Both the position numbers and the translations under genes were made by a program. The notes beneath the pieces were generated by a model, which was not told where the DNA came from, did no database searches, and saw only the letters and a list, made by a program, of their open reading frames with translations. This document shows, piece after piece, positions 1 through 5,757 of a DNA stretch of 8,211 nucleotides. The first letter of the stretch is position 1. Every line of letters begins with the position of its first letter. Source of the DNA: Candidatus Brocadiaceae bacterium (lineage in GTDB: Bacteria > Planctomycetota > Brocadiia > Brocadiales > Brocadiaceae); NCBI GenBank assembly GCA_024653795.1, contig JANLHY010000729.1:1-8211 (forward strand), written 5' to 3'.

Positions 1-10
1 CCGGACAAAC

Positions 11-108
11 CAGTCTGTAGTGCCGACCTTTTTAGGTGACCCCTTGTATTTGCTGGCTTAGCGGCTTATACACCCCTCGAATTGCGAAGGTCGGGTTAAG
101 CCCGACTG
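11..108. repeat. Imperfect palindromic repeat in leader of the ABC permease
   Basis: The ends pair (CAGTC 11-15 with GACTG 104-108), as does an inner arm (CCGACCTT 23-30 with AAGGTCGG 87-94). A small separate hairpin is also possible (GTCGGG 90-95 with CCCGAC 101-106). All three reading frames contain stops within the first 61 nt and no domain is recognisable, so the tail of an upstream gene cannot be assigned. It looks like a dispersed intergenic palindrome and ends 31 nt before the permease start. Confidence 0.5.
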
Positions 109-139
109 TTATGTCAATCGAAAAAGGTGGAAAATAGCA

Positions 140-868
140 ATGTGGATGGATGACTTACGGGGCATATACTACATCGTCTTAAAAGATATGAAGACGTACT
201 ACCTCAAACCCCCTGCGATCAGTTGGGGGATTGTCTTTCCTATCGCCTGGATTTTGGCTTTCTACTTAAGAAATCCACGGAGTTTTGAAGATTTAGTGCC
301 AGGACTCATTGCCATGACCATCCTGTTTAGCACAACTGCTGCGGAGGCTGTTGTTATCAATTTTGAACTTCGCCTCGGTTCTTTGGAGAGATTACTCCTG
401 TCACCTATTAGCTTATCTGCAGTACTTTTGGGAAAGGTGCTGGGAGGAGCTATTTTTGGCCTTATCATGTCAACCATAATAACCATAGGTTCGGTTGTTG
501 TTCTCGGACTGTATCCTGATCTATTGTATCTTATTTTGATAATCATTCCCTCGCTCCTGGCCTTCTCATCTCTTGGCGCTCTCTTATGCGTTTTAGTGAG
601 AGAAGTATTTGAGGCTCAAACCTTGCTCAATTTGCCACGATTTCTTATGATATTTCTCTGTGGTGTTATCCGTCCTGTCTCATCCATGCCAACAGTATTA
701 GAATATATTGCTTATGGAATGCCCCTTACGTATACTATTGATGGTCTGCGGCAATCTTTTTCTGCCAGTCCGGGAACAATGATTCTTATAGATGCCATGG
801 CGCTTATGGGCTTCTTCATTCTCTTCATCTTTCCGGCAACAAAGCTGCTTTACAGAAAGTTTGAATAG
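140..868 (+). CDS. ABC-2 type transporter permease subunit
   Basis: A 242-residue integral membrane protein with about six hydrophobic segments (near 26-43, 53-75, 96-122, 127-153, 163-180, 215-235). It has the usual marks of the ABC-2 permease family (DrrB/NodJ/NosY-like): a cytoplasmic motif RLGSLERLLLSPIS at about 78-91 and a late segment NLPRFLMIF..GVIRPV..MP followed by PLTYTIDGLRQ at 195-205. Such permeases pair with a separate ATPase; none is in the window, so it would lie to the left. The start has a purine-rich AAGGTGG (124-130) about 9 nt upstream; ATG 146 is an alternative. The next two genes on this strand encode an outer-loop Cys/His membrane protein and a NosL-like protein, which argues for a NosFY-like role in metal or cofactor handling rather than drug or polysaccharide export. 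The family call is firm; the substrate is unknown. Confidence 0.9.
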   Translation: MWMDDLRGIYYIVLKDMKTYYLKPPAISWGIVFPIAWILAFYLRNPRSFEDLVPGLIAMTILFSTTAAEAVVINFELRLGSLERLLLSPISLSAVLLGKVLGGAIFGLIMSTIITIGSVVVLGLYPDLLYLILIIIPSLLAFSSLGALLCVLVREVFEAQTLLNLPRFLMIFLCGVIRPVSSMPTVLEYIAYGMPLTYTIDGLRQSFSASPGTMILIDAMALMGFFILFIFPATKLLYRKFE

Positions 869-958
869 GTTAAAGAAGAATAGGTAAAATGTTATCTAAC
901 AGACAGACATTTTTAACTTCTGAAAGGTCGATTCCTAAACCCTTGGTAAATTATTCTG

Positions 959-1984
959 ATGATTGTTAATATCTATACCCTTATCATGTTGTTTGTTGCC
1001 TTTTTGTCTCTTTCTCTGGGTATTTTTTTGCTTTATACAACCACAAAAACCCTGATTAGTTTTAAATCTATTTTACCAACAGAGACAAAAAGTAGGTTTG
1101 AAAAGAGAGGATATCTTATATTCTTGGCGGCGTGTGTAACACTGTCTATCCGGATGATTGTCTGGCCGTGGTTTTACTTCATGCTCCAGAGCTTTGTGTC
1201 AGAGGTGCCTGGGGCAATGTGCATGTTTGGCGTCACGCAAATTCTCCCGTCCACAGTCACCTTTTTACAAATCATCAAGCCCATCTCTTTTTTTATCATG
1301 GGTGGCTGGTTGCTGTGTTATTACGTTGATAAATCCACCCCCACAGCGCCACTTGCCAGGAAAAACCTGCTCTTTCTTCTCATCGTCTGCAGCGTGCTTT
1401 TAGCCGATGGCATTGCGGATATGTATTACGTAATCCGTATGAAACCACTCATGTCCGTGTCCTGCTGTGCCACCTTTTTTGATGTGCCTTTAAGACCTTC
1501 GGCTATGATCCCGCAAGCTATCTTTGGAAAAAACTTTCAAAAGATTTTATTTATTGTGTACTATGTTACCAATATAATCCTCATAGCCTTATTGTTTACA
1601 AGCATGTCGAAGCAATGGGTATCGGTAGCATCACTGCCACGAAAGATCGTCCTTTACAGTCAGTATGCAATTGGAATTATTAATATACCTGTTGTGATAT
1701 ACACGTTCATTGAAAACATCGCCCCTAAGCTCATGCAGCTTCCCTATCACCATTGTATCTACTGCTTTATGGGGAATGGTATGGTACCTGACGCCCCCAT
1801 TATGCTTGGATTATTTGTCATTGGCACCTTTGCAATTGGGTGGACGGGAATTCTGCGCCTTCTTTGCAGGGGTACAGAAACGCAACTTGTAACAGACCTC
1901 CTTCTCATGAAGATAAACTCCTTGTCTGCCTTTTGCTTACTCGCTCCAGTTATAATGATAACGATACATTTAATTTTAATTTAG
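959..1984 (+). CDS. Eight-helix membrane protein with Cys/His motifs in predicted outer loops
   Basis: A 341-residue polytopic protein that I do not recognise as a named family. Hydrophobic segments lie near 3-27, 51-74, 99-123, 135-155, 196-216, 228-252, 278-303 and 318-341. The loops after helices 1, 3, 5 and 7 carry the Lys/Arg residues (e.g. 30-50, 124-135, 217-229) and so are probably cytoplasmic. The loops after helices 2, 4 and 6 then face outward and hold all the striking residues: C88 (AMCMFGVTQ), C169-C170 (SCCATFF) and H264-H265-C266-x2-C269 (YHHCIYCF). This arrangement suggests a metal-binding or thiol-redox surface on the outer face. It starts 90 nt after the permease; an in-frame stop at 947-949 limits the start to about here, and no clear Shine-Dalgarno is visible. 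Its stop codon overlaps a 20-bp repeat. Function is inferred from context only. Confidence 0.85.
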   Translation: MIVNIYTLIMLFVAFLSLSLGIFLLYTTTKTLISFKSILPTETKSRFEKRGYLIFLAACVTLSIRMIVWPWFYFMLQSFVSEVPGAMCMFGVTQILPSTVTFLQIIKPISFFIMGGWLLCYYVDKSTPTAPLARKNLLFLLIVCSVLLADGIADMYYVIRMKPLMSVSCCATFFDVPLRPSAMIPQAIFGKNFQKILFIVYYVTNIILIALLFTSMSKQWVSVASLPRKIVLYSQYAIGIINIPVVIYTFIENIAPKLMQLPYHHCIYCFMGNGMVPDAPIMLGLFVIGTFAIGWTGILRLLCRGTETQLVTDLLLMKINSLSAFCLLAPVIMITIHLILI

Positions 1985-2002
1985 ACAGGATTAACAGGAT
2001 AG
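1983..2002 (+). repeat. Dispersed 9-nt-periodic repeat, left copy
   Basis: AGACAGGATTAACAGGATAG, built from CAGGATNNN units. It is the exact reverse complement of 2484-2503. It supplies the last two bases of the upstream gene's stop codon and ends 2 nt before the NosL-like start, so its purine-rich AGGAT may serve as that gene's weak ribosome binding site. Confidence 0.8.
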
Positions 2003-2004
2003 AT

Positions 2005-2421
2005 ATGTCAAAGAAATTTTGGATAGGTCTCATTATTATTTCCGTTATTGCGTTAATTGGTGTGTCATACCAAAAATTCCTGAAAAATCCGCATTGTGCC
2101 TACGATGGTTCTTCAGTTACCCCAATTTACGAGGTTGACATTGTCCTTAAAGACAAATCGACGAAGAAGTTTTGTTCCATCTATTGCGCAACTCAATGGT
2201 TCAAAAACAACGTCACATTGATAGATCACGTTATAGTCACCGATGAAATCAGGGGTAATAAGATAGACTCGTACATGGCCTATTTTGTTACAAGCGAGTT
2301 GATTACAAACGAAACCAACGATAACCGTATCCATGTCTTCCAGCAGCGTCAGGACGCCCTCACCCACGCCGAGAAATTTCACGGCACGATGACAGACGAC
2401 CCGTTTAGTCTTGATGAATAA
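2005..2421 (+). CDS. Membrane-anchored NosL-like protein (putative metal chaperone)
   Basis: A 138-residue protein with one N-terminal hydrophobic anchor (about 6-22) and an outside domain. The domain has H30-C31 (HCAYDG), then C57-x3-C61 (CSIYC), then MAYFVTSE at 91-98 and a C-terminal FQQRQDALTHAEKFHGT stretch. The last two recall NosL, the copper-delivery protein of nitrous oxide reductase assembly (A.YV.S, then F..R.DA..FA..HGG), and the Cys spacing recalls TRASH-like metal domains. Unlike classical NosL it shows no lipoprotein Cys and has a single Cys where NosL-type proteins usually have CxxC. ATG 2005 was preferred over an in-frame upstream ATG at 1840, which would run 145 nt into the previous gene. 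The gene lies 20 nt after the eight-helix membrane protein, so the two are probably co-transcribed. Copper is the natural guess for the ligand but is not shown. Confidence 0.75.
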   Translation: MSKKFWIGLIIISVIALIGVSYQKFLKNPHCAYDGSSVTPIYEVDIVLKDKSTKKFCSIYCATQWFKNNVTLIDHVIVTDEIRGNKIDSYMAYFVTSELITNETNDNRIHVFQQRQDALTHAEKFHGTMTDDPFSLDE

Positions 2422-2423
2422 TT

Positions 2424-2503
2424 GACAGTATGGACAAGATTTACATGATTTGAAATTTTATAATCGCCTCTTTTTTATCCTGCCTATCCTGTTAATCCTG
2501 TCT
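2424..2503 (+). terminator. Long imperfect hairpin after the NosL-like gene
   Basis: It begins 2 nt after the stop. The left arm (GACAGTATGGACAAGATTTA...) and the reverse complement of the right arm (GACAGGATTAACAGGATAGG...) align over about 30 positions with a shared 9-nt beat, giving a long imperfect stem. It may act as a terminator or processing hairpin for the upstream cluster. The right arm includes the 20-bp repeat at 2484-2503. Confidence 0.45.
2484..2503 (-). repeat. Dispersed 9-nt-periodic repeat, right inverted copy
   Basis: Perfect 20-bp reverse complement of 1983-2002. The two copies bracket the NosL-like gene in inverted orientation, with no transposase between them. Confidence 0.8.
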
Positions 2504-2539
2504 TATGAGGAGCGAAATGAGGGTTGGTTACTTTGGTTG

Positions 2540-2582
2540 TGGCTTTTTAGCCAGTTCAATCGTCCTCGATTGAATCTGAACA
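2540..2582. repeat. Partial GTTCAAT hairpin unit
   Basis: A small hairpin (TGGCT 2540-2544 with AGCCA 2549-2553) runs into a truncated copy of the hairpin that opens the 117-nt elements (CAATCGTCCTCGATTG at 2557-2572). GAATCTGAAC at 2572-2581 is the exact reverse complement of GTTCAGATTC at 2636-2645 inside the next full copy, so the cluster could fold further. The whole 2422-2746 gap holds only such repeat structures; the ORF at 2450-2704 that crosses them is judged spurious. Confidence 0.6.
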
Positions 2583-2594
2583 TTGGTCACTTTC

Positions 2595-2710
2595 GCTGGT
2601 TCAATCGAAGACGATTGAACCTAAATATTTGGCACGTTCAGATTCTTTGCACAAGTTCAAGCTATATGCACAGTTCAAACTTCTGGTTCAATCTGCAAAA
2701 TTGAACCAGC
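2595..2710. repeat. 117-nt element with terminal inverted repeats, copy A
   Basis: It opens with GCTGGTTCAAT (2595-2605) and closes with its reverse complement (2700-2710). Inside are two hairpins of the form GGTTCAAT...ATTGAACC: 2598-2621 and the closing one at about 2685-2707. By eye it is nearly 90% identical to the element at 3235-3353, in direct orientation. There is no coding potential for a transposase, so it resembles a MITE or REP-type element. It ends 36 nt before the DUF488 start. Confidence 0.85.
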
Positions 2711-2746
2711 TATAAAATAAACCACAGTGCCCATATAGAAAATATT

Positions 2747-3091
2747 ATGATTAAATTAAAAAGGGTTTACGAAAAGCCATCAAAAGGAGATGGCATCAGA
2801 ATACTGGTCGAACGGCTGTGGCCACGCAGCCTTACAAAGGAATGTGCATCGGTTGATTTGTGGCTTAAGGATATAGCGCCAGGCACAGAATTGAGAAAAT
2901 GGTTCGGTCACGACCCTGCAAAATGGGAACAGTTCTGCGAACGATACAGGGTAGAGCTCGAACAAAGGAAAGATGCGGTCAACCTCTTGAAGCAAAAAAG
3001 TAAAGAGGGCGCAATTACCCTTGTTTATGCAGCCCGGGATGAGAAACACAACAGCGCCGTTGCTCTGAAGGAAATATTGGGACAAACTTAG
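2747..3091 (+). CDS. DUF488 family protein (YeaO-like)
   Basis: A 114-residue soluble protein, the usual length for the family. Its DUF488 signature is complete: RVYEKPS at 6-12, RILVERLWPRSLTKE at 18-32, DLWLKDIAPGTELRKWFGHDP at 37-57, then a Trp/Tyr-rich helix (W60, F63, Y67) and the closing strand TLVYAARDEKHNSAVALK at 91-108. The family has no settled biochemical role, so none is proposed. The start ATG fits the family N-terminus, but I see no strong ribosome binding site; the leader is an AT-rich 36-nt stretch after repeat copy A. The gene stands alone between two direct repeats and converges with the citramalate synthase gene. No sign of truncation. Confidence 0.92.
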   Translation: MIKLKRVYEKPSKGDGIRILVERLWPRSLTKECASVDLWLKDIAPGTELRKWFGHDPAKWEQFCERYRVELEQRKDAVNLLKQKSKEGAITLVYAARDEKHNSAVALKEILGQT

Positions 3092-3102
3092 TATACAAGG
3101 AA

Positions 3103-3165
3103 GGTGTAATTCTATTCTGGTTGTCTGTGTCGTTAGGCGTTTCCTCCTGACGACAGTTACACACC
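3103..3165 (+). terminator. Stem-loop region after the DUF488 gene
   Basis: An inner stem pairs GTCGTTAGG (3129-3137) with CCTGACGAC (3146-3154), nine pairs with one G-U, around an 8-nt loop. An outer stem pairs GTGTAA (3104-3109) with TTACAC (3157-3162). It begins 12 nt after the DUF488 stop. No U-tract follows, so intrinsic termination is only possible; it could also be a repeat or RNA structure. Confidence 0.4.
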
Positions 3166-3169
3166 AATC

Positions 3170-3198
3170 GTAGAGACAGGTTTGAAACCTCTCTCTAC
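3170..3198. repeat. 29-nt palindrome of the GTAG...CTAC type
   Basis: The left arm GTAGAGACAGGTTT and the right arm AAACCTCTCTCTAC pair over 14 positions with one mismatch (C3177/C3191) around a single central G. It has the same length and frame as the palindrome at 5324-5352 but different arm bases. This is a dispersed palindrome type that I recognise from many bacterial genomes. Confidence 0.8.
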
Positions 3199-3231
3199 AG
3201 AATGTATATTGAAATCAATATTTTGGACTTC

Positions 3232-3356
3232 TTTGGCTGGTTCAATCGTCCTCGATTGAACCTAAATATTTGGCATGTTCAGATTTCGTTGCACAAATTC
3301 AAGTATACAGCACAGTTCAAACTTCTGGTTCAATCTGAAATATTGAACCAGCCAAA
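3232..3356. repeat. 117-nt element with terminal inverted repeats, copy B
   Basis: It has perfect 15-bp terminal inverted repeats (TTTGGCTGGTTCAAT at 3232-3246 and its reverse complement at 3342-3356). Core 3235-3353 matches copy A (2595-2710) in direct orientation. The first hairpin (3239-3262) has loop TCCT where copy A has AAGA, i.e. nearly the reverse complement. No target-site duplication is evident. It fills the gap between two convergent genes, so its symmetrical hairpins could stop transcription from both sides. Confidence 0.88.
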
Positions 3357-3364
3357 ACATTATC

Positions 3365-5014
3365 CTATGTTTTTTTGACTCCGGATTCCTGCTCTTTGAG
3401 CAATTTATATTCTACGCGCTTGCGCTGAGCGTATGCCTGGCGGCGGCCTCCATCTTCCTGTTCTTTCAGCAACTTATATTCGATACTATCCACAAGGGCA
3501 TGCCAGCTTGCATCAATCAGGTTTTCAGATACACCAACCGTATTCCAGACGCCTTCTTTGTCCTGTGACTCAATAATCACCCGCACCTTAGCCGCTGTCC
3601 CTTTTCGTGGATTTATTACACGCACCTTATAATCTACGAGTTTCATATCTTTTAATGATGGATAGAACCGTTCTAAAGCCTTGCGCAATGCGGAATCGAG
3701 GGCGTTCACCGGACCTGCCCCCTCACTTGCAGAGAGTTCCTGAACACCGTCTACTTTTACCTTAACCGTTGCTTCTGTAACGGGTAACCCATTTTCCCGT
3801 TTCTCAACGATTACCCGAAACCCTTCGAGGTCAAAAAAACTCTTATATCTGCCAATCTTCTTCCTTGCCAGTAGTTCGAAGGATGCCTCTGCAGATTCAA
3901 ATTGATACCCTTCATTCTCCAGATTTTGAACCTCTTCCAGGATAGCCCTCATGAGATTACTATCATGGGTTAGGTTAAACTTCTCTATCTTTGCCAGAAT
4001 CGTAGAACTGCCCGACAGCTCAGATATTAATATCTTTCTTTCGTTTCCTACCGATTCAGGCGGAATATGCTCGTATGTCTCCCTCTTTTTCTGAATAGCA
4101 TTAACGTGCAATCCGCCTTTATGAGCAAATGCACTCGTACCAACAAAGGGTTGGTTAGAACGTAGAAGAAGGTTGGCCACCTCATAAACGTACCGGGAAA
4201 CTTCAGTTAACTTCTTAAGCCCCCCATCTCCCAAACAATGATACCCCTTCTTCAAGACCAAATTAGGAATAATGGAGCACAGGTCTGCATTCCCGCAACG
4301 CTCTCCAAAGCCATTGATCGTCCCCTGTACCTGTCTGACACCGTTGTCAACAGCGACAAGTGTATTGGCCACCGCAAGGTCCCCGTCGTTATGGACGTGT
4401 ATACTTAATAATGCACCCTTTATTTTTTCCCTGACATCTTTGACAATCCCGGCAATTTCTGCAGGTAAACTGCCCCCATTGGTATCGCATAATACGATAG
4501 CATCGGCGCCTGATGACTGGGCCGCGCTGAGCACTTTCAAGGCATACTCCCTATTTTTCTTATATCCATCAAAAAAATGCTCGGCATCAAAAAAGACCTC
4601 TCGATTTTTTGCCTTAAAATACGCAATGGTATCAGAAACCATCTTCAGGTTTTCATCCAGCGAGACCTTCAATACGTCCGTTACCTGGAAATCCCAGCTT
4701 TTCCCGACGATGGTCACAACAGGTGTCTCTGCCATCAGCAGCGCATTCACATTTTTATCGTCCGTAACACGCTTATCCGCCCTCCGTGTGCTTCCAAAAG
4801 CGGCAATTTTAGCGTGTCGCAGCCTCAAGGATTTTACTTCCTGGAAGTATGATTCATCTTTGGGATTGGCTATTGGATAGCCGCCTTCTATATAATCCAC
4901 CCCAAGATCGTCTAACTTTAGGGTAATGGCAAGTTTGTCCTGCAACGAAAAGGAAATGCCCTCACCCTGGCTGCCGTCACGCAACGTTGTATCGTAAATG
5001 AAGATTCTGTTCAT
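3365..5014 (-). CDS. cimA: (R)-citramalate synthase, LeuA-like family
   Basis: A 549-residue enzyme expected to condense acetyl-CoA with pyruvate to (R)-citramalate, the first step of the threonine-independent route to isoleucine. The N-terminal TIM barrel shows YDTTLRDGSQGEGISFS (7-23, metal ligand and catalytic R12/D13), the metal-binding SIHVHNDGD (H206, H208) and the HMGL-like signature GTINGFGERCGN (231-242). FAHKGGLHVNAI (296-307) begins the linker region, and a C-terminal LeuA-type regulatory domain includes SASEGAGPVNALDSALRKAL. The opening motif and length favour the CimA clade over 2-isopropylmalate or homocitrate synthase. The tail is unusual: EYKLLKEQE occurs at 512-520 and again at 535-543, a 23-residue duplication. 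The start has only a weak ribosome binding site, and a 100-nt repeat sits 31 nt upstream. It converges with the DUF488 gene and diverges from the heme synthase gene. Confidence 0.9.
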   Translation of the reverse strand: MNRIFIYDTTLRDGSQGEGISFSLQDKLAITLKLDDLGVDYIEGGYPIANPKDESYFQEVKSLRLRHAKIAAFGSTRRADKRVTDDKNVNALLMAETPVVTIVGKSWDFQVTDVLKVSLDENLKMVSDTIAYFKAKNREVFFDAEHFFDGYKKNREYALKVLSAAQSSGADAIVLCDTNGGSLPAEIAGIVKDVREKIKGALLSIHVHNDGDLAVANTLVAVDNGVRQVQGTINGFGERCGNADLCSIIPNLVLKKGYHCLGDGGLKKLTEVSRYVYEVANLLLRSNQPFVGTSAFAHKGGLHVNAIQKKRETYEHIPPESVGNERKILISELSGSSTILAKIEKFNLTHDSNLMRAILEEVQNLENEGYQFESAEASFELLARKKIGRYKSFFDLEGFRVIVEKRENGLPVTEATVKVKVDGVQELSASEGAGPVNALDSALRKALERFYPSLKDMKLVDYKVRVINPRKGTAAKVRVIIESQDKEGVWNTVGVSENLIDASWHALVDSIEYKLLKEQEDGGRRQAYAQRKRVEYKLLKEQESGVKKT

Positions 5015-5045
5015 AATCTATAAAATGCCTAAATATTTAAATTGG

Positions 5046-5145
5046 GCCTTCGGCAGCGACTTTTAAGCTCCCCTCTAGAAAGAGGGGCTGGGGGGGTGTA
5101 GCGGCAAACTTACACACCCCTTAATCCCCTCTTGCTAGAGGGGAA
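5046..5145. repeat. 100-nt palindromic element, copy 1
   Basis: It contains three nested or serial stems: CCCCTCT with AGAGGGG near 5070-5087, GGGTGTA with TACACACCCC across 5094-5120, and CCCCTCT with AGAGGGG at 5126-5143. The two halves are also imperfect reverse complements of each other. It differs from 5488-5587 at five positions. It ends 31 nt from the cimA start, so cimA transcripts must begin within it, beyond it, or in that short gap. I recognise it as a type of dispersed intergenic repeat. Confidence 0.9.
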
Positions 5146-5154
5146 ACGTAATAG

Positions 5155-5193
5155 TTCACCGCAAACCAGGGCGCTGAGAACGCAAAGAAAAAC
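5155..5193. repeat. Degenerate ACCGCAGAG-type dispersed repeat
   Basis: TTCACCGCAAACCAGGGCGC followed by TGAGAACGCAAAGA resembles the common dispersed CCGCAGAGA...GAACGCAGAGA sequence. It is related, in inverted orientation, to 5696-5729. The match is by eye and loose. Confidence 0.4.
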
Positions 5194-5323
5194 ACTTACA
5201 AAGGAAAAAATCTGCATAATCAGCATCTTTGATGTTATCAATGGTGTAATATATTGTCAAGTTTAAAGAAGCATGAAACAGCGCTGCATTGCAGAAACAA
5301 AAATTAATAACATGTGTGAATCC

Positions 5324-5352
5324 GTAGGGGCGGGTTTTAAACCCGCCCCTAC
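5324..5352. repeat. 29-nt perfect palindrome
   Basis: The left arm GTAGGGGCGGGTTT and the right arm AAACCCGCCCCTAC are exact reverse complements (14 bp) around one T. It is GC-rich in an AT-rich neighbourhood, has the same layout as 3170-3198, and lies in the middle of the 5146-5487 segment, which otherwise shows no gene. Confidence 0.9.
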
Positions 5353-5434
5353 AAAACAATTCAATAATGCATGGAATGAACATTATAGACATATTACAAT
5401 AATAGAAAACCCGCAGAAAAGATTGTTTTATTAA

Positions 5435-5464
5435 TTGACCAGACAATGGATATTCTTTTATAAT
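5435..5464 (+). promoter_or_regulatory. Candidate sigma70-type promoter facing ahbD
   Basis: TTGACC (5435-5440), an 18-nt spacer, then a perfect TATAAT (5459-5464). It points at ahbD. Transcripts from here would carry a leader of about 285 nt that includes the whole 100-nt palindromic element at 5488-5587. Confidence 0.45.
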
Positions 5465-5487
5465 AATGGTATATCTTTAATTAGGCT

Positions 5488-5587
5488 GCCTTCGGCAGCG
5501 ACTTTTAAGCTCCCCTCTAGAAAGAGGGGCCGGGGGGGTGTTGCGGCAAACTTACACACCCCTTTATCCCCTCTTTTTAGAGGGGAA
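5488..5587. repeat. 100-nt palindromic element, copy 2
   Basis: Same length and direct orientation as 5046-5145, 95 of 100 positions identical. Three of the five changes fall in predicted loops or spacers (for example TGCT to TTTT in the last loop), so the stems are kept. It lies between the stronger promoter candidate and the ahbD start. Confidence 0.9.
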
Positions 5588-5646
5588 TCACAAAAGATTG
5601 AATTCCTGTACGTTTTAAAAATTTGAAATTTTGTACCTTTAATTAT

Positions 5647-5675
5647 TTGACTGACTTTGCTACAAAGGTTATAGA
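5647..5675 (+). promoter_or_regulatory. Second candidate promoter, closer to ahbD
   Basis: TTGACT (5647-5652), a 17-nt spacer, then TATAGA (5670-5675, four of six consensus bases). It lies after the 100-nt repeat and would give a leader of roughly 75 nt. It competes with the candidate at 5435-5464 as the ahbD promoter. Confidence 0.35.
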
Positions 5676-5695
5676 AACCGCGGACTGTTTTCCCA

Positions 5696-5729
5696 TCTCT
5701 GCGTGTTCTCTGTGACCTCTGTGGTTGAC
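5696..5729. repeat. Degenerate CTCTGTGGT-type dispersed repeat
   Basis: TCTCTGCGTGTTCTCTGTGA followed by CCTCTGTGGTTGAC is the familiar dispersed CTCTGCG/CTCTGTGG sequence, inverted relative to 5155-5193. It ends 28 nt before the ahbD start. Confidence 0.5.
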
Positions 5730-5747
5730 TTATGATTTAATAAAATC

Positions 5748-5753
5748 GGAGGA
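5748..5753 (+). promoter_or_regulatory. Ribosome binding site that fixes the ahbD start
   Basis: GGAGGA ends 4 nt before ATG 5758. It favours that start over the in-frame ATG at 5725, which would add 11 residues not expected in the family and lies inside the leader. Confidence 0.85.
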
Positions 5754-5757
5754 AAAC

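Noticed and set aside
1..139. End of an upstream ATPase gene
   Set aside because: All three + frames stop within 61 nt and none shows a recognisable C-terminus; the segment looks like a palindromic repeat.
1840..2004. Longer start for the NosL-like protein
   Set aside because: The extra 55 codons overlap the end of the upstream membrane protein gene and encode no plausible signal; the ATG at 2005 places the membrane anchor at the N-terminus.
2450..2704. 84-residue open frame on + strand, rich in Trp, Asn and Arg
   Set aside because: It runs through the palindromic repeat units (hence repeated FNRPRLNLNI-like peptides), starts without a ribosome binding site and has no domain.
4272..4880. 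202-residue frame antisense to cimA
   Set aside because: cimA has clear catalytic motifs across this span; the opposite frame is Ser/Thr-rich shadow sequence.
5156..5446. 96-residue frame on - strand in the cimA-ahbD gap
   Set aside because: It crosses the 29-nt palindrome and a dispersed repeat, and shows no domain or ribosome binding site.
5046..5587. CRISPR-like pair of repeats
   Set aside because: Only two 100-nt copies 442 nt apart, with long internal palindromes and no regular spacers or cas genes.
5435..5626. 63-residue frame on + strand over the second 100-nt element
   Set aside because: Nearly all of it is repeat sequence, and its start overlaps the promoter candidate.
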